Below, one piece after another: positions 1 through 6,416 of a DNA stretch of 32,597 nt. The DNA is from Candidatus Parcubacteria bacterium. GTDB taxonomy: Bacteria > Patescibacteriota > Minisyncoccia > Phycocordibacterales > Zambryskibacteraceae. A model generated the notes under the pieces. It did no database searches and was not told where the DNA came from. It was given only the letters and a program-made list of their open reading frames with translations. The stretch covers positions 1 to 32,597 of the forward strand of contig JAIFWO010000006.1 of the NCBI GenBank assembly GCA_019661895.1, read 5' to 3'. Each line of letters begins with the position of its first letter. The first letter of the stretch is position 1. The position numbers and the translations under genes were made by a program.

Positions 1-1262
1 GAGAAAAGGATGGCAAAGAATATAAACGCGTTAAGGAGGTCATGGATGTTTGGCTGGATTCTGGCTCGATGCCATTTGCTTCCCTCGACCAGGCTCAGGA
101 CAAGCAGACGTATCCGGCCGACTTTATCTCTGAGGCCATCGACCAGACACGTGGCTGGTTCTACACCCTGCATGCTGTCGGCGTGCTTATGGAGAGAGGA
201 AGAGCCTTTAAGAATGCTATCTGCCTCGGACACCTCTTGGATAAAGACGGGAAGAAGATGTCGAAGTCGGTGGGCAACATCTTGGATCCTTGGGCAGAGA
301 TCGAGAAATACGGTGTCGATGTCCTGCGCTTCTGGATGTATTCCATAAACCAACCAGGCGAGAGCAAGAATTATGATGACCGAACTGTCAAAGAGGTTGA
401 GAAAAGGCTCTTCAACCTGCTCGACAACGTCTACGCCTTCTACGAACTGTATCGTGACCCCTCTCTAGAACCTAGCACCTTGTCCCTATCACCTGCCAAT
501 GTTCTCGATCGTTGGATCCTGGTACGCCTCTCTCTGCTCTCGAGAGAGATGACGAAACATATGGACGAATACAAACTCCTCGAGCCTACGCGAGCACTGC
601 GCGACTTCGTCGACGACCTTTCCACTTGGTACGTGCGACGCTCGAGGGAACGCATCAAAGAAGGTGATGAGGAGGCCAAGGCCACGCTCTACGCGGTGTT
701 GAAGAGTCTTTCTACTTTGCTTGCCCCGTTTGCCCCATTTGCCGCCGAGGAGCTTTACCAGAAGCTGCGTCTGCCTACTGATCCAGAGAGCGTCCATTTG
801 GAGAGTTGGCCCGCTGATCTCTCCCAACCCTCTCCTTGGCAAGGAGAGGGCGAGGGTGAGGTGCTTATATCAATGAAAGATGTCCGACGCCTGGTGACAG
901 CGGCTCTCGAGGCTCGCTCGAAGGCTAATATCAAGATCCGCCAACCGCTCGCCAACTTAACGGTGCGCACCGATCTCTCGTCGGAATTCCTGGAAATTGT
1001 CGCTGAGGAAGTAAATGTCAAGCAAATAATAATTGACAACACCCTCGACGTCGACGTCGTCCTCGACACGAACCTTACTCCAGAACTTATCGAGGAGGGA
1101 GAGATGCGCGAGGTGATACGCAGCATCCAGGAATTGCGCAAAGAGCGCAATCTCAAGCCCTCAGACGTCTTAGACTACGATGTGCCAGAAGATCAGAAGA
1201 GATTGTTTGGAAAGTTCGGTGACGAGATTAAGAGAGTGACGAATGTCTCACCACATCTATAA
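1..1262 (+). CDS. ileS: Isoleucyl-tRNA synthetase, C-terminal part (5' truncated by window)
   Basis: This class Ia synthetase charges tRNA-Ile in the cytosol. The reading frame is open to the window edge, so the track start at 42 is only an internal Met. Visible parts are the end of the Rossmann catalytic domain (VMDVWLDSGSMPFA), the KMSKS loop (KKMSKSVGN) and then the helical anticodon-binding domain. The C-terminus ends at SPHL without a zinc-finger tail. A short low-complexity segment (QPSPWQGEGEGE) sits between the anticodon domain and the last domain and is encoded by a perfect DNA palindrome (see the repeat entry), which looks like a tolerated insertion. The last 20 bp overlap recO, which implies translational coupling. 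ValRS and LeuRS are relatives, but the DVWLDSGS and KMSKSVGN context fits IleS best. Confidence 0.93.
   Translation, partial: EKDGKEYKRVKEVMDVWLDSGSMPFASLDQAQDKQTYPADFISEAIDQTRGWFYTLHAVGVLMERGRAFKNAICLGHLLDKDGKKMSKSVGNILDPWAEIEKYGVDVLRFWMYSINQPGESKNYDDRTVKEVEKRLFNLLDNVYAFYELYRDPSLEPSTLSLSPANVLDRWILVRLSLLSREMTKHMDEYKLLEPTRALRDFVDDLSTWYVRRSRERIKEGDEEAKATLYAVLKSLSTLLAPFAPFAAEELYQKLRLPTDPESVHLESWPADLSQPSPWQGEGEGEVLISMKDVRRLVTAALEARSKANIKIRQPLANLTVRTDLSSEFLEIVAEEVNVKQIIIDNTLDVDVVLDTNLTPELIEEGEMREVIRSIQELRKERNLKPSDVLDYDVPEDQKRLFGKFGDEIKRVTNVSPHL
828..850. repeat. Perfect palindrome inserted in the ileS coding sequence
   Basis: CCCTCTCCTTG and CAAGGAGAGGG form 11-bp arms around one central base. 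The palindrome is read in frame as part of PSPWQGEGE. GC-rich palindromes inserted in frame in coding genes resemble the palindromic elements known from Rickettsia. Whether this is a dispersed family cannot be told from this window, since I found no second exact copy. Confidence 0.6.
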
Positions 1263-1830
1263 CACTCGGGCCTTCGTCTTAGGCGCCCGAGCTCAGCGCG
1301 AGCGTGACAAAGTCTTTATCCTTCTGACCAAAGACCTTGGGCTAGTCCTCGCGGTAGCTACTGGCATCCGTCGGGCATCTTCCAAACTCGGCGGCATCCT
1401 TCTTGACTACGCCCTGGTCCATGTCTCTTTGGTTAAAGGCAGGAATACTTGGCGCATCACTACCGCCACGCTAGTAGAAGATGTCTCAAATTCTTTGCGG
1501 GCTGACAAAGAGTGTTTGAAGGCTGTGGCCCGAGTCCTTGCCTTGCTTCTGAAACTCGTTCGCGGGGAGGAGAAGCATAAAGAGCTCTTCGAGGAAGTGG
1601 AGCGGGGGATAGCCTTCCTGCTTAAAGATCGAGACCTGGAGTGCGAGGGATGGGAGATCGTGGCCGTAGTGCGCATGCTCTTCCACCTTGGGTATCTCTC
1701 GGCCAAAGATGTGTCGAAGGAAGTCCTTCTAGACGATCTGTCCGAGCCGCTCGTAAGAGAAGCGCTGAAAGATAAAAAGAAGCTCATCGCCCTCATAAAC
1801 GCCGGCATCCGAGAAAGTGGGCTTAGTTGA
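1243..1830 (+). CDS. recO: DNA repair protein RecO
   Basis: RecO loads RecA onto SSB-coated DNA in the RecFOR recombination pathway. The N-terminal OB-fold pattern is recognisable: a start like MSHHIYNTRAFVLGARAQRE, then a beta strand ending in TKDLGLVLAVATGIRRASSKL, matching the family's 'GL..A.G.R...S' signature. A helical C-terminal domain follows. At 195 aa it is shorter than typical RecO (about 240 aa) and I see no CxxC zinc motif, both common in reduced genomes. The start overlaps the ileS stop by 20 bp and there is no separate SD. recA lies on the minus strand at about 16 kb and ssb at 13.7 kb. Confidence 0.85.
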   Translation: MSHHIYNTRAFVLGARAQRERDKVFILLTKDLGLVLAVATGIRRASSKLGGILLDYALVHVSLVKGRNTWRITTATLVEDVSNSLRADKECLKAVARVLALLLKLVRGEEKHKELFEEVERGIAFLLKDRDLECEGWEIVAVVRMLFHLGYLSAKDVSKEVLLDDLSEPLVREALKDKKKLIALINAGIRESGLS

Positions 1831-1866
1831 GCCATATTTAACTATGCGCAGGAAAGGCCTACGCAC

Positions 1867-1895
1867 TTGACTTACAACCTATTCAGGTGTATAAT
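1867..1895 (+). promoter_or_regulatory. Sigma70-type promoter of the DGR target gene
   Basis: TTGACT, a 17-bp spacer and a consensus TATAAT, placed 77 bp before the target start codon. The predicted transcript has a leader of about 70 nt and an AAGGAG SD (1961-1966) 6 nt before the ATG. It is among the best-matching promoters in the window, which suggests the diversified protein is strongly expressed. Confidence 0.8.
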
Positions 1896-1972
1896 GCACA
1901 CAGGCAGTACCGATATGGCAAAAGGCATCCTGTCTTAGCCCTCTATCATCATTTCTACTCAAGGAGCTGACC

Positions 1973-2608
1973 ATGCACGGCATGCTCGGCAAATTGCTCG
2001 AACTCATCCTGACCGTGGCGGAGGAGAAACTCCCCACGCTCGTGGATTTGTTCGAAAGACTCACAAGCAAGGATGCAAATCACTGGTGGATCGCTCTCCG
2101 GAAGTTCCTCCGCAAGGAGAACCCATGGGCACCACCCACGTCCTTCTTGGTGACCTCGAACGGTCTTACCGGCGAACAGTGGATTGCTCGGCTCGAAGCC
2201 GCGAAGTACAACGTCGGCGACTACGCCAAGCAGATGTATCGCTCGCACAAGTTCGTGGCGACCAATGGCGTGACGTACAAGCTCGGCGTCATCATGGGTC
2301 ACGAGTTCGAGGACAACGACCGCACTAACCAGAACATCTGGGCGGAAGGCGAGCGTCGTGGGTGGCTGAAGCCCTCCATGGAACACTCCGGACTTCTGCG
2401 CGAACTGGTCTCCGACGAGGAAATCGAGCGCATGGGACTCTGGGCGCTCATCCTCATGCACGAGCCTGTTTCCGGCTCGTACGGCAATCCGAGCATTCTC
2501 GGCGTCTATCGCAACGACAGGGGTCGGTGGGTGGACGCCTCCTACGGCCGTCCCGGCGGCAGGTGGGATCGTGAGCGCGGCTTCGTGTTTCTCGTTCCGC
2601 AAGAGTAA
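1973..2608 (+). CDS. DGR target protein with C-terminal variable domain
   Basis: This 211-aa protein is diversified by the retroelement. Residues 1-60 are helical and hydrophobic in places but show no signal peptide or clear membrane segment. Residues 60-165 contain NGLTGEQWIARLEA and EEIERMGLWALILMHEP, which I recall as recurrent blocks in a CPR hypothetical family (recollection, not searched). Residues 166-210 are encoded by VR and hold the variable positions, ending in the invariant GFVFLVPQ. Known DGR targets usually present variable residues on a C-type-lectin fold or similar ligand-binding scaffold; that is an inference here. The start is fixed by AAGGAG 6 nt upstream. A cruciform and a terminator follow. 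Its ligand is unknown. Confidence 0.9.
   Translation: MHGMLGKLLELILTVAEEKLPTLVDLFERLTSKDANHWWIALRKFLRKENPWAPPTSFLVTSNGLTGEQWIARLEAAKYNVGDYAKQMYRSHKFVATNGVTYKLGVIMGHEFEDNDRTNQNIWAEGERRGWLKPSMEHSGLLRELVSDEEIERMGLWALILMHEPVSGSYGNPSILGVYRNDRGRWVDASYGRPGGRWDRERGFVFLVPQE
2468..2602 (+). repeat. DGR variable repeat (VR)
   Basis: This aligns without gaps to TR 2963-3097 (offset 495). Over 135 bp there are 19 mismatches: 2468, 2470, 2471, 2475, 2480, 2493, 2507, 2520, 2534, 2541, 2543, 2549, 2550, 2556, 2558, 2559, 2567, 2576 and 2577. In every case TR has A. The last 22 bases before the end (2579-2600) contain no A and are identical, as expected of the initiation-of-mutagenic-homing (IMH) end. Identity stops abruptly at AAGAG (VR) versus AACTC (TR), the position where IMH and IMH* differ in known DGRs. 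Confidence 0.97.
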
Positions 2609-2614
2609 TACTCT

Positions 2615-2658
2615 GGACTTGGTCTCTCTGACCTCTTCGGTCACTTAGACCTTTGTCC
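2615..2658. repeat. Imperfect cruciform just downstream of VR
   Basis: Three nested stems, GGAC/GTCC, GGTCT/AGACC and TGACC/GGTCA, lie around a TCTTC loop and are separated by symmetric internal loops. The element starts 12 bp after the VR end. In the Bordetella phage DGR, a hairpin/cruciform shortly after VR is needed for efficient target recognition, so this is a good candidate for the same role. Confidence 0.65.
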
Positions 2659-2661
2659 TCG

Positions 2662-2694
2662 GGCCCCGCAAAGTATCGCGGGGCCTTTTGTTTT
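2662..2694 (+). terminator. Rho-independent terminator of the target gene
   Basis: GGCCCCGC pairs with GCGGGGCC around AAAGTATC, followed by TTTTGTTTT. It ends the target transcript, so the TR must have its own promoter or depend on readthrough. Confidence 0.9.
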
Positions 2695-2962
2695 CATATA
2701 AAATAAACAATGGTAGTAGGCGAATCATGCTCTTGATCAAGGTTGGGAGCGGCCGAATCCAGTATCCATAAGTTGAGAGCGTCCTCGATCAAGGTTTCGG
2801 ACGGAGGACTTATGCAGACACTTCAAAAAATGAAGATACTTGGTGTAGGGCACTATCGCATTATCCCAGTAGGTCATACTACTGAATGAGATGCGGAATA
2901 CGATACAACTCCAAGATCGGCATGGGCCTTCAAGGGGTGGTGGTACGGAAGGTGCTCTATAC
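2695..2962 (+). other. Non-coding leader upstream of TR
   Basis: I see no convincing gene here. The segment holds two copies of GATCAAGGTT about 45 bp apart, and an inverted repeat in which CATAAG and TCCTC on the left pair with GAGGACTTATG on the right, with an 8-9 nt bulge. It probably carries the promoter and 5' part of the TR RNA, but no clear -35/-10 pair can be picked. The overlapping ORF 2891-3166 is TR read in frame and not a gene. Confidence 0.45.
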
Positions 2963-3097
2963 ATAACCGACTCGAACGGCAATCCGAACATTCTCGGCGT
3001 CAATCGCAACGACAAGGGTCGGTGGGTGAACGCCTACAACGGCAATCCCGACAACAGGTGGAATCGTGAGAACGGCTTCGTGTTTCTCGTTCCGCAA
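2963..3097 (+). repeat. DGR template repeat (TR)
   Basis: This is the invariant donor copy for VR. Read in the VR frame it encodes 11 Asn codons (AAC/AAT), for example SNGNPN and YNGNPDN. These are the codons in which random A substitution gives the widest amino-acid range without making stop codons. 36 of 135 bases are A, and 19 of these differ in VR. It lies on the same strand as the target and RT. Confidence 0.97.
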
Positions 3098-3109
3098 CTC
3101 TCTTCATTT

Positions 3110-3135
3110 CTCTCTTGCTACGGCAGGAGAGTTTT
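3110..3135 (+). terminator. Terminator of the TR RNA with UACG tetraloop
   Basis: CTCTCTTGC pairs with GCAGGAGAG (one G-U pair) around TACG, followed by TTTT. The UACG loop is unusually stable. It starts 12 nt after the TR end and so defines the likely 3' end of the TR transcript. Confidence 0.75.
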
Positions 3136-3144
3136 GCTGTGGCC

Positions 3145-3501
3145 CTACGAAGCCTTGGCGGAGTAGGCTTTAACCACTTGACCATTCCAGCCGCCGAGCA
3201 TTTTGCCAATCTCATCAAGCGGTAGAGAAATAGCAATATATCTTTTATTATCCAAGGATTTTATTTCCCAAAGTACTAGAAGTAAGATCTTAATCGTGTC
3301 TAATTTGCGAATGGAGATCTCTAAGTACGGCAACTTTCTCTCTTTCGATTGGAACGATGCTGTTGAAACTGCTTCAATTAGCTCTATAAACAATTTATCG
3401 ATTCTATTACCTAAAGAATAGCGATGAGTCTTTGGTAAGATAGTGTGATAACCATGCCAAAGGATATATACACTCTTGATCTTTTCGAGAACCGGCAACA
3501 T
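3145..3501 (-). CDS. avd: Avd-like four-helix-bundle DGR accessory protein, inverted
   Basis: Avd forms a pentameric four-helix barrel that binds RT and nucleic acid and is essential for DGR reverse transcription. The 118-aa product starts MLPVLEKIKSVYILWHGYH and has the family landmarks LPKTHRYSLGNRI (end of helix 1/start of helix 2), KLDTIKILL (helix 3) and DEIGKMLGGW (helix 4). The length fits Avd and related four-helix-bundle proteins. I chose Met 64 of the 181-aa track ORF because everything upstream is RT antisense. The gene is on the minus strand, opposite to TR and RT, which is unusual. Its ATG lies 6 bp from a C9 tract (G9 on the plus strand) and no SD is visible. A four-helix-bundle protein of the 23S intervening-sequence family is the alternative name, but the context argues for Avd. 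Confidence 0.85.
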   Translation of the reverse strand: MLPVLEKIKSVYILWHGYHTILPKTHRYSLGNRIDKLFIELIEAVSTASFQSKERKLPYLEISIRKLDTIKILLLVLWEIKSLDNKRYIAISLPLDEIGKMLGGWNGQVVKAYSAKAS

Positions 3502-4495
3502 CCGAGCGGGGGGGGGTCGTAAAAGGCTGCATGATGTATTCCATAGTATCATCTCGCTCGAAAATCTCCTTGCGGCATATGAGGAATTCGTGAGGGGCAA
3601 ACGAAATCGGGCCGACGTCCAATTATTTGGCCTGCATTTGATGGATAACATTCTTGCTCTCCACCAAGAATTAAAAAATAAGACATACACCCACTCTACC
3701 TACGAAGCCTTCCACATCAGTGACCCCAAACCCCGCTCTATCCACAAAGCTTCTGTCCGAGACAGACTCTTGCATCACGCGATTTACCGTATTCTGTATC
3801 CCTATTTTGACACCAAATTCATCCATGACTCATACTCTTGTCGCTTGAACAAAGGTACGCATAGGGCTATGAACAGATTCAAAGCTTTTACCCGAAAAGT
3901 CTCGAAGAATACTACCAAGACTTGCTGGGTTTTGAAATGTGATATTCGGAAGTTCTTTGCTTCTATCGACCAGGAGATTCTGCTTAAGATTCTAAAGAAA
4001 CATATTCAGGATGAAGACACGGGCTGGCTCTTAGAGAGAATCGTCCAAAGCTTCCACTCGGGAGTAGAGGGGAAAGGTTTACCCCTCGGCAATCTCACCT
4101 CTCAACTCTTGGTAAATATCTATATGAATGAATTCGATCAATTTATAAAACACAAACTTAAAATCAAATACTATATCCGCTACGCCGATGACTTCGTTGT
4201 TACTTCGATATATCGTAGTGACATGGAGGAGCTTGTTTCGAAAATTGAGAGCTTTCTGAAAGAAGAATTAAAGTTAGAACTCCATCCTGATAAGCTATTT
4301 ATTAAAACACTGGCTTCGGGTGTAGATTTCTTGGGCTGGGTACATTTTCCGGACCATCGAGTGCTCCGGACAGTGACGAAGAGAAAGATGCTTAAAAAGT
4401 TTTCTTGCGACGTGTCGAAGGAGTCGGTGGCTTCGTGTAGAGGATTACTCGGTCATGGGAATAGCTATAAATTGCGAAAGAGGATAATGCTATAA
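3476..4495 (+). CDS. DGR reverse transcriptase
   Basis: This RNA-dependent DNA polymerase copies TR RNA with errors at adenines. Motifs of the 339-aa frame: RT1-2 (FHISDPKPRSIHKASVRDRL, about 79-98), catalytic Asp in LKCDIRKFFASID (about 153-165), GLPLGNLTSQ (201-210), YADD (236-239) and VDFLGW. In DGR RTs the usual QGxxxSP of motif 4 becomes xGxxxSQ, as seen here. The recognisable domain starts near residue 18 (LHDVFHSIISLENLL). The only in-frame start before it is TTG 3476, without an SD. An ATG at 3454 (MPKDIYTLDLFENRQHPS) would join this frame if the G9 tract at 3508-3516 lost one G. The start is therefore unresolved, and expression may depend on the tract. Confidence 0.92.
   Translation: MIFSRTGNIRAGGGRKRLHDVFHSIISLENLLAAYEEFVRGKRNRADVQLFGLHLMDNILALHQELKNKTYTHSTYEAFHISDPKPRSIHKASVRDRLLHHAIYRILYPYFDTKFIHDSYSCRLNKGTHRAMNRFKAFTRKVSKNTTKTCWVLKCDIRKFFASIDQEILLKILKKHIQDEDTGWLLERIVQSFHSGVEGKGLPLGNLTSQLLVNIYMNEFDQFIKHKLKIKYYIRYADDFVVTSIYRSDMEELVSKIESFLKEELKLELHPDKLFIKTLASGVDFLGWVHFPDHRVLRTVTKRKMLKKFSCDVSKESVASCRGLLGHGNSYKLRKRIML
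3508..3516. repeat. G9 homopolymer at the RT start
   Basis: Nine consecutive G lie between the possible upstream start codons and the conserved RT domain, and equally just upstream of the avd start on the other strand. Such tracts slip easily. G8 or G11 would put the ATG at 3454 in frame with the RT. Confidence 0.8.
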
Positions 4496-4496
4496 T
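4488..4496 (+). promoter_or_regulatory. Extended -10 promoter giving a leaderless mRNA
   Basis: TGCTATAAT is a TGn-extended consensus -10 with no good -35. It ends 8 nt before the ATG at 4505, so transcription should begin at or very near the start codon. It overlaps the last codons of the RT gene. Confidence 0.6.
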
Positions 4497-4504
4497 ACAT
4501 ATCT

Positions 4505-6412
4505 ATGCATGAAGACGAAGGAAGAATAAGAAATTTGAATGAGAAGCTGGACTCCCGGACGCGTTACCACGATCCGGCCGACCGGAGAGCGGCCATCTCG
4601 GGCGAGGAACATGGCGCGGTGGAGGAGAAGTGGCAAGCGCCAGAGCTTGACGAGATGCTTCGTTACGAGCGCCGCAAGCCCGAAGGGCACTCGCTGACCA
4701 AGCGCTTCTTCATCTTCGCCTTAGTCTTCTTCCTCTGCGCTGTGGGAGCAGCGGCTTACATCTACTTAGGAGGGGGCAACTTCATCTCTTCGAAGAATGT
4801 CGACATCAGCGTCAATGGCCCTGTCACGCTCTCGGCCGGCGAGATCTTAAGTTTGGGCATTGTCATCACCAACAAAAACAATGCCGATCTAGAGACAGCT
4901 AACCTCTCCATTCGTTATCCTGAGGGGACGCGCAGTGCCCTCGACAGCACCAAAGCGCTTTCCTTCGAGCGAGCGGCGCTTGGAGTGATAGACTCCGGAG
5001 AGCAATTCTCGACCTCTACCTCAGCCATCATCTATGGCTCGAAGGGCGAGACGAAGGATATCGTCATCTCGCTTGAGTATACGGTGAAGGGCTCCAACGC
5101 CACCTTCTCTAAAGAGAAGGTGTATCAAGTCTCACTCGGGACTACGCCAGTATCAATGACCGTCACCGAGCCCGAGACCGTGACCTCAAACGAAGTCTTC
5201 ACCACGACCGTTACGATCGTCTCCAACTCCACCGAAGTGCTCAAAAATGTTTTGGTAAAGGGGGAGTACCCGTACGGCTTCTCCGTCACCGACACGACTC
5301 CGAGTGCCAAGAATCAGGCCAAAAATCTCTGGGATCTGGGCGACATGGCTCCGGGCGACAAGAAGAGCATCACTATCCGCGGTAAGTTATCGGGCCAAGA
5401 CGGTGAGGAGAGGACCTTCCGCTTCTCAAGCGGAGTCGGGGAGGGCGGCAACACCGATCGCTTCAACACCCTGGCGACAGTAAGCGAGAGTGTGAGCATC
5501 AACCGCCCGAATGTCACGCTCAACCTTTCTTTAAATGGCGAGGACAGCGGAGCGTATACGGCACCGGCTGGCCGAGTTATTCTGGCAACGGTCGGGTATC
5601 AGAATAATATGCCGGACAATTTGCAGCATGCCAAAGTAGTGGTGAAGCTCTCGGGTGCCTCCTTAGACAGATTCTCTGTCGTGCCGCAAAATGGCGGCTT
5701 CTACGACTCGGCCAACAACCAAATAGTTTGGAGCGAGGGCTCGAGTCCAGAACTTGTGACGGTGGGCCCTGGTGGGAGTGGAACCTTTTCTTTCCAATTC
5801 GCTTCTTTGGCAACCTTGCCGGCCAATGCCGCTAACCTAAGCATTGATCTCACGGCCACCGTTACGGGCTCCCCCGAAGGCGCGAGCTCAATTGCCGTGA
5901 GCGAGAGCAGGAAGGTGCTCATCGGCTCACAGGTTACCCTCACGGCCCAGTCTCTGCGCTCCAAAGGACCTTTCACCAACTCCGGCTCCATTCCTCCCAA
6001 GGCCGAGAAGACCACCACCTATACGCTCGCCTTCACGCTCAAGGATACCCAAAATGATATTTTAGAACCCAAGATCGCCGCTACCCTCGGCTCAAATGTG
6101 AAGTGGCTTAGCCAAGTAAATCCGGCCGATAGTGTCACGTACAATGACGCGAGCAAGAGCATTACCTGGACGGGAGACAAACTCCTTTCCGGTACCGGCT
6201 TCTCGACGCCTGCCAAGGTGATCTATGTCCAAGTCTCCCTCACTCCTTCGATCGGCCAGATTAACAGCGCTCCCATCCTTCTAAGCGGGATCACTTTCTC
6301 GGGCAAGGACGCCTTCACCGGCGAGCCGGTCACTTTGAGCGTTCCCGCTGTGACTACCCGCTTCGACACCGATCCCAAGTTCGTTCAAGGGGATGAAGTT
6401 GTGGTAAAGTAG
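4505..6412 (+). CDS. Membrane-anchored protein with extracellular Ig-like (DUF11-type) repeats
   Basis: This 635-aa protein has a charged cytoplasmic N-terminus (1-65), one membrane segment (about 67-88, FFIFALVFFLCAVGAAAYIY) and a long outside part. The outside part consists of beta-rich modules of the kind found in DUF11/CARDB domains: VDISVNGPVTLSAGEI, then VTEPETVTSNEVFTTTVTI and further Thr/Ser/Val-rich repeats. It is probably a cell-envelope protein with type II topology; no catalytic motif is visible. There is no SD, and the extended -10 box sits 8 bp upstream. It ends 4 bp before glyS. GC content returns to the genome norm after the AT-rich DGR RT. Confidence 0.75.
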   Translation: MHEDEGRIRNLNEKLDSRTRYHDPADRRAAISGEEHGAVEEKWQAPELDEMLRYERRKPEGHSLTKRFFIFALVFFLCAVGAAAYIYLGGGNFISSKNVDISVNGPVTLSAGEILSLGIVITNKNNADLETANLSIRYPEGTRSALDSTKALSFERAALGVIDSGEQFSTSTSAIIYGSKGETKDIVISLEYTVKGSNATFSKEKVYQVSLGTTPVSMTVTEPETVTSNEVFTTTVTIVSNSTEVLKNVLVKGEYPYGFSVTDTTPSAKNQAKNLWDLGDMAPGDKKSITIRGKLSGQDGEERTFRFSSGVGEGGNTDRFNTLATVSESVSINRPNVTLNLSLNGEDSGAYTAPAGRVILATVGYQNNMPDNLQHAKVVVKLSGASLDRFSVVPQNGGFYDSANNQIVWSEGSSPELVTVGPGGSGTFSFQFASLATLPANAANLSIDLTATVTGSPEGASSIAVSESRKVLIGSQVTLTAQSLRSKGPFTNSGSIPPKAEKTTTYTLAFTLKDTQNDILEPKIAATLGSNVKWLSQVNPADSVTYNDASKSITWTGDKLLSGTGFSTPAKVIYVQVSLTPSIGQINSAPILLSGITFSGKDAFTGEPVTLSVPAVTTRFDTDPKFVQGDEVVVK

Positions 6413-6416
6413 CGCC

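Larger units (their letters stand above)
1867..4495. mobile_element. Diversity-generating retroelement (target/VR, TR, avd, RT)
   Basis: The cassette contains all DGR parts. There is a target gene whose 3' end is a variable repeat, a downstream template repeat with adenine-only differences, a four-helix-bundle Avd-like accessory gene, and an RT with the DGR-type motif GLPLGNLTSQ and YADD. The order is target(+)-TR(+)-avd(-)-RT(+). The avd/RT half is visibly more AT-rich than the flanking recO and Ig-like genes, which suggests acquisition separate from the core genome. No integrase or attachment site is visible. DGRs are not autonomous transposons; 'mobile element' is used for want of a better type. 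Confidence 0.95.

Noticed and set aside
2891-3166. ORF of 91 aa overlapping TR
   Set aside because: It is the TR read in the VR frame; the Asn-rich product mirrors the target's end and there is no SD. TR is a template and not a gene.
3140-3200. tRNA-like piece on the minus strand (TGGTCAAGTGGTTAAAGCC)
   Set aside because: It looks like a D-arm, but there is no T-arm GTTCRA, acceptor pairing fails and the anticodon loop is unsuitable. It is the 3' end of avd.
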